In this document: positions 60,592 through 64,000 of the stretch, one piece after another
Position numbering within the stretch: the stretch's first letter is position 1
How the letters are laid out: every line of letters starts with the position of its first letter
Assembly: GCA_021773365.1 (NCBI GenBank)
Contig: JAJFKF010000095.1
Coordinates: 1-64,000, forward strand
From: Gammaproteobacteria bacterium
GTDB taxonomy: Bacteria > Pseudomonadota > Gammaproteobacteria > Steroidobacterales > Steroidobacteraceae
Direction: 5' to 3'
DNA length: 64,000 nt
Notes under the pieces: model-generated
The model's database searches: none
Told to the model about the DNA's origin: nothing
Seen by the model: only the letters and a program-made list of their open reading frames with translations
Position numbers and translations under genes: made by a program

Positions 60592-61538
60592 AAGGCATAG
60601 CCGCAACAGGAGCCGTCGTCGTCGCCGGCGTGCTGGTGATGCTCAATTCCGCCTTCGTCATCGATCAGGCCGAGCAGGGCATCATCGTGCAGTTCGGCGA
60701 ACCCATCGGCGATGTGATCGACGAGCCGGGGTTGCATTGGCGCGTACCATTCATCCAGGAAGTGCGCCGCTTCGACAATCGACTGCTGGCCTGGAACGGG
60801 GACGTCAGCCAGATTCCCACGCTGGGGCGTGAGTTCGTGCTGGTGGACACGGTGGCGCGCTGGCGCATCGTCGATCCGCTGAAATTCCTGCAGTCGGTGC
60901 GTGATGAGTCAGGCGCCCGCACGCGCCTGGACGACATCATCGACTCGGTGGCGCGCGACATCGTCTCCGGCACGGATCTGGAGGAAATCGTGCGTTCCGC
61001 TGACTGGAAGGTGGACGTGGAAGAGCTTGAGGAACTGGCCAAGGAGGCGCTGGCCCGCGAAGACACCACGCTGGAGAAACCCAAGAAGGGCCGCGCGCGG
61101 CTGGAGCAGGAAATGCTGGCGTCCGCCTCGCGGCTGATGCCGGGCCTGGGCATCGAGCTGATGGATGTGCGTATCAAGCGCATCAACTACATCGACTCGG
61201 TGCGCGCGCAGGTCGAGACGCGCATGATTTCCGAGCGTCAGTCCATCGCCGCGCGCTTCCGCTCGGAGGGGCAGGGCAAGAGCCAGGAGATCCTCGGCAA
61301 CATGGAGAAGGAATTGCGCGGCATCCGTTCGGAAGCCGAGCGCAAGGCGCAGGAGATCATCGGTACGGCAGATGCGGAGGCCACCAAGATCTATGGCCGC
61401 GCCTTCAACGCGGATCCGGAGTTCTACGCCTTCTTCAGGACGCTGGAGAGCTACGACGCCATAGGCGAGAACACCACGCTGATGATCGACGCGGACTCGG
61501 ACTTCTTTAAATACCTGCAGTCCACGCGGCGGCGCTAG
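60588..61538 (+). CDS. hflC: FtsH protease modulator HflC
   Basis: The 316-residue protein has an N-terminal membrane helix (about 5-24), an SPFH domain (EQGIIVQFGEPIGDVI, GLHWRVPFIQEVRRFD) and a helical region with KSQEILGNMEKELRGIRSEA. It is the partner of HflK. An insertion of charged residues near 140-170 (ELEELAKEALAREDTTLEKP) is a slight variation. ATGA overlap with hflK. An inverted repeat (61552-61560 with 61579-61587, CCCTCGCCA) after it may be a weak terminator. Confidence 0.95.
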   Translation: MKGIAATGAVVVAGVLVMLNSAFVIDQAEQGIIVQFGEPIGDVIDEPGLHWRVPFIQEVRRFDNRLLAWNGDVSQIPTLGREFVLVDTVARWRIVDPLKFLQSVRDESGARTRLDDIIDSVARDIVSGTDLEEIVRSADWKVDVEELEELAKEALAREDTTLEKPKKGRARLEQEMLASASRLMPGLGIELMDVRIKRINYIDSVRAQVETRMISERQSIAARFRSEGQGKSQEILGNMEKELRGIRSEAERKAQEIIGTADAEATKIYGRAFNADPEFYAFFRTLESYDAIGENTTLMIDADSDFFKYLQSTRRR

Positions 61539-61734
61539 ACCCAGCCAAAACCCCTCGCCAGCACGCCAAACAGCGCGGTGGCGAGGGCTCGTCAACGGAT
61601 GGGCATTCAATACTGGACACGCCAGCCGGGGCCAAACCTCATCTGCACTGTTGTTCCGGGCTGAAATTCCCTGCCGTGGCGCAGCGGGCCATTACACGCT
61701 GGTCTTCAGCGGCCGAGCGTGCCATCTTGATTGC

Positions 61735-62232
61735 ATGGATCGTCTGGGATCACCGCTGCGTCGCCTCATCAAGCGTCTGCGCCGCCAGGGCAGCAGTGCG
61801 CACGATGCCGAGGACCTGATCCAGGAAGCCTTCCTGCGCATGCAGGTGTACTGCAGCGAGGGTGGCGAGGTGCGCGAACCCGAGGCGTTTCTCGCGCGTA
61901 CCGCGCGGCGGCTGTCCATCAATGCCCTGCGTGACCGGCATGGCGACCTGTACGTGGATGAGCCGGTCGAGGCGCTGTCACTGGTGGACCTGAGTTCGGC
62001 GCCCGAAGAGATGATGGCGGCCGATGACTGCCTGCGCAGCATGACCGCGGCGCTGGAGGCGGTCAGCCCGCGTACCTGCGAGGTCTTCTTTCTGCACCGG
62101 GTGGATGGGTTGAGCTACGCGCAGATCGCACGGCGCATGGCCATCAGCGTCAGTGCCATCGAGAAACATATTGCGCGCGCGGTGGCGGCATTGTCGGAGC
62201 CGGAAGTGACCGACCGGGTGATGGGCAAATGA
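61735..62232 (+). CDS. FecI-type ECF sigma factor (C6)
   Basis: The 165-residue protein has region 2 (about 10-75, AHDAEDLIQEAFLRMQV) and region 4 (about 105-155, LSYAQIARRMAISVSAIEKH). It closely resembles the C2 sigma factor, which also begins MD; this supports ATG 61735 over the upstream 61651. No ribosome site is obvious. No promoter repeat shared with the C6 receptor upstream region was recognised. ATGA overlap with fecR. Confidence 0.9.
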   Translation: MDRLGSPLRRLIKRLRRQGSSAHDAEDLIQEAFLRMQVYCSEGGEVREPEAFLARTARRLSINALRDRHGDLYVDEPVEALSLVDLSSAPEEMMAADDCLRSMTAALEAVSPRTCEVFFLHRVDGLSYAQIARRMAISVSAIEKHIARAVAALSEPEVTDRVMGK

Positions 62233-63266
62233 ATTCGGCAGATCCAGTGGCCAGGGACAAGCTGACGCGCGGTGTGAGAACCGATGCCGCCGCCTGGCTG
62301 GCGCGGCTGCACGGGCCCAACCGCAACGCGCAAACCGAGCGCGGCTTCCGGCGCTGGCTGCAGGCCGACGGCGCCCATGCCGCCGCCTTCGAGATGGTCA
62401 CCGAGGTCTGGGACAAGGCTGGCCGGATCCGGCGGCCGGCATACTCCGCCCTCGCCCCCGCAGTGGGCCGTACTCGTTTCGGCTTCGCCATGGCCGGTGC
62501 CGCGATGGTTGCCTGCACGGTGCTGGTGAGTGTGCTGGTGACCATGCAGCTGCTGCGCAAGGACGTCACCAGCACCGGCGTCGGCGAGCAGCGCATCATC
62601 ACGCTGGATGACGGCAGTCGGATGTTCCTCAACACCGCCACGCGCATCGACGTGCGCTACGACTCGCACGAGCGTCGCGTGCTGCTCTTGGAGGGAGAAG
62701 CCCTGTTCGAAGTTGCACGGGAGCCGTCGCGTCCATTCGTGGTGGACGCCGGCGAGCGGCAGGTGCTGGCGCTGGGCACATCATTCCTGGTCCGGCGCAG
62801 CGATGCGGTGCTGGCAGTTACGCTGGTCGACGGTTCCATCGAGGTTGCGCCTGTCGGGCAGTCAGTCGCTGCCGACGCGGCATCCGCGGCAGCGGGAGAG
62901 GGCCGGCGGATCTCCGTTCCCGGTCAGCGGTTGACCTTCGCTGTCGGCCAGGCCGTCGACCAGGCGCCGCAGCTCGACAGCCCGTCGCTGGAGAAAATTA
63001 CCGCCTGGCGTCAGGGTCAGGTGGCCTTCGACGATGTGCCGCTTGCCGATGCCGTGGCGGAAATGAACCGCTACAGCAAGGTCAGACTGGAGCTGCAGGA
63101 TCCGCAGGCCACCGACATTCGTATCAGCGGCATATTCCGGGCCGGAGATGCGGCCAACTTCGCCCGCGCCCTCGCTGCCACCTATGAGCTGCGTGTCACT
63201 GCCGGCGGCAAGAGAATTGTGCTGGACACCGCGCCACAGGCGTCGGCGCCGCCCGAACAGTTCTGA
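62229..63266 (+). CDS. FecR-family anti-sigma regulator (C6)
   Basis: The 345-residue protein has DUF4880 (about 18-62, AAWLARLHGPNRNAQTERGF), a membrane helix (about 88-110), a FecR domain (about 118-215; TLDDGSRMFLNTATR, EALFEVAREPSRPF) and a DUF4974 end (about 270-335, AVAEMNRYSKVRLELQDP). It resembles the C2 FecR. It should link the receptor starting at 63398 to the C6 sigma factor. ATGA overlap with the sigma gene. Confidence 0.92.
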   Translation: MNSADPVARDKLTRGVRTDAAAWLARLHGPNRNAQTERGFRRWLQADGAHAAAFEMVTEVWDKAGRIRRPAYSALAPAVGRTRFGFAMAGAAMVACTVLVSVLVTMQLLRKDVTSTGVGEQRIITLDDGSRMFLNTATRIDVRYDSHERRVLLLEGEALFEVAREPSRPFVVDAGERQVLALGTSFLVRRSDAVLAVTLVDGSIEVAPVGQSVAADAASAAAGEGRRISVPGQRLTFAVGQAVDQAPQLDSPSLEKITAWRQGQVAFDDVPLADAVAEMNRYSKVRLELQDPQATDIRISGIFRAGDAANFARALAATYELRVTAGGKRIVLDTAPQASAPPEQF

Positions 63267-63397
63267 TTTATTTCGCAGCCTGCCGTCATTTTCGATAGTG
63301 CTGCCGGTGCCGGTGAGGTATTGCGCTATGCCGCGTGTCTGTCCCTCTGGGAGCCATTCATATCACAAGAGCGACGGACCGCCGATGAGGGGACAGC

Positions 63398-64000
63398 ATG
63401 CTTAATCGTTCCGGTCAGTTATCCGTTCCGGTATTTGTCCGGATGGCGGTCATGGCAATCATTGCCGCGGTCTGCCTGGCGCCACGCGCCGAGGCGCAGA
63501 CCACCGCCCGCTTCAACATTCCGGCGCAATCGCTGGCTGAGTCGCTGCGCGCGGTGGGCAGTCAGACCAATATCAACATTTTGTTTGACCCGCCGATGGT
63601 CGTTGGCCGTAACGCTCCGGCACTGCAGGCACAGCTGACTGCGGGCGAGGCGCTGGCCCGCATTCTGGCCGGCAGCGGTATAACCCACCAGTTTCTGAAC
63701 GAATCAACAGTCGTTCTCGCCCTGCCGGAAAGTGGTGAACAGGGACAGTCCTCTGTTGATGTCGATGTCGTCGGTGCTTCGCGGCATGGCAGCACGGGTG
63801 CGGTCGCGACCGCCGGTATGAGCGCGGTGCGGCTGGTCCAGGTGGAGCGGGAGGTTGCCGATTCCGAGGCGATGCAAGGCAGCAACGCCGGTGCACCCGA
63901 TCGGCAGGATGCGGCTACCTCGAGTTCCACGGAGCTTGTGGTGACGGGCAGTCATCTGCGCGGAGTAAAGGAGCTGGCGGTACCGTCGATCAGCATCACC
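63398..64000 (+). CDS. TonB-dependent receptor with STN domain (C6), N-terminal part, cut by window edge
   Basis: The frame opens at ATG 63398 after GAGGGG (five bases upstream) and stays open to base 64000: 201 codons. It encodes a signal peptide (about 1-31, ending APRAEAQ), an STN domain (about 35-103, LAESLRAVGSQTNINILFDP, ARILAGSGITHQFL), a linker and a TonB-box-like ELVVTGSHLRGVKE, where the plug begins. The STN is most like that of the C2 receptor (NVNVLFDP). Plug and barrel lie beyond the window. Confidence 0.92.
   Translation, partial: MLNRSGQLSVPVFVRMAVMAIIAAVCLAPRAEAQTTARFNIPAQSLAESLRAVGSQTNINILFDPPMVVGRNAPALQAQLTAGEALARILAGSGITHQFLNESTVVLALPESGEQGQSSVDVDVVGASRHGSTGAVATAGMSAVRLVQVEREVADSEAMQGSNAGAPDRQDAATSSSTELVVTGSHLRGVKELAVPSISIT

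Noticed and set aside
59302-60606. 434-codon open frame on the - strand opposite hflK
   Set aside because: It is antisense to an unmistakable HflK gene.
61539-63397. Search for a shared promoter pair in cassette C6 (and likewise C1)
   Set aside because: No two-box element common to the sigma and receptor upstream regions was convincing by eye; left unannotated.
1-64000. CRISPR arrays, rRNA genes, insertion-sequence transposases
   Set aside because: No regularly spaced repeats, rRNA-like sequence or transposase motifs were seen in the window.

Overview
The window is a GC-rich, gene-dense bacterial chromosome segment. Its content points to a gammaproteobacterium, perhaps near Steroidobacterales, Nevskiales or Xanthomonadales: HflK/HflC, a DUF5062 protein, Uup-type ABC-F, NhaA, and very many FecI/FecR/TonB-receptor sets. 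This placement is inference from gene content only. Most genes are on the + strand; 40391-48413 and 50751-51944 are mainly on the - strand.

The dominant theme is cell-surface signalling. Six FecI-type ECF sigma / FecR anti-sigma / TonB-dependent receptor (TBDR) cassettes lie in 64 kb. Every receptor has an N-terminal STN signalling domain. C1 (430-7411) ends in a secreted S9 prolyl-oligopeptidase. C2 (9424-14911) ends in a small thioredoxin and is followed by an NhaA antiporter fused to a DsbA-like domain. C3 (16940-22835) ends in a thioredoxin-fold protein. C4 (34394-40463) ends in a TlpA-like thioredoxin. C5 (53506-59366) is divergent and flanked by two erythromycin-esterase-like paralogues. 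C6 (61735-64000) runs off the right edge. For C2 to C5 a two-box promoter is repeated upstream of both the sigma gene and the receptor gene. The boxes are the same within a cassette and different between cassettes, so each sigma factor appears to have its own private promoter. Further sigma-gene remnants lie at 23498-23718 and 40341-40386, showing cassette turnover.

Between C1 and C2 is a hipBA toxin-antitoxin pair. A decayed genomic island (about 23097-26270) sits in the 3' end of a tRNA-Arg(ACG) gene, with a 16-bp direct repeat at its other end. It holds a truncated sigma gene joined to a truncated mobile mystery protein B (Fic/Doc) gene, intact mobile mystery protein A with two operator-like palindromes, and a Fic adenylyltransferase gene overlapping the remnant of a GHKL ATPase gene.

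From 26602 to 34287 is an envelope/stress block: a frameshifted DUF2254 gene, a frameshifted small membrane-protein gene, DUF5062, GlsB/YeaQ, a soluble histidine kinase, DUF4398 and OmpA lipoproteins, two Crp/Fnr regulators and a RIO1 kinase. From 40391 to 51944 are metabolic and envelope genes: nitronate monooxygenase, DUF4442 thioesterase-like, M14 carboxypeptidase, Uup, a nucleotidyltransferase-fold protein beside a perfect palindrome, DUF3096, an ECF sigma/anti-sigma pair, a secreted subtilase, a Gly/Ala-rich secreted protein and a class C beta-lactamase-fold hydrolase. HflK/HflC lie at 59512-61538.

Working model (inference): each cassette senses and imports one ligand, and its companion periplasmic enzyme (peptidase, esterase or redox protein) processes that ligand or maintains the receptor. 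FecR relays receptor occupancy to the sigma factor, which activates its own gene and the receptor gene through the cassette-specific promoter.
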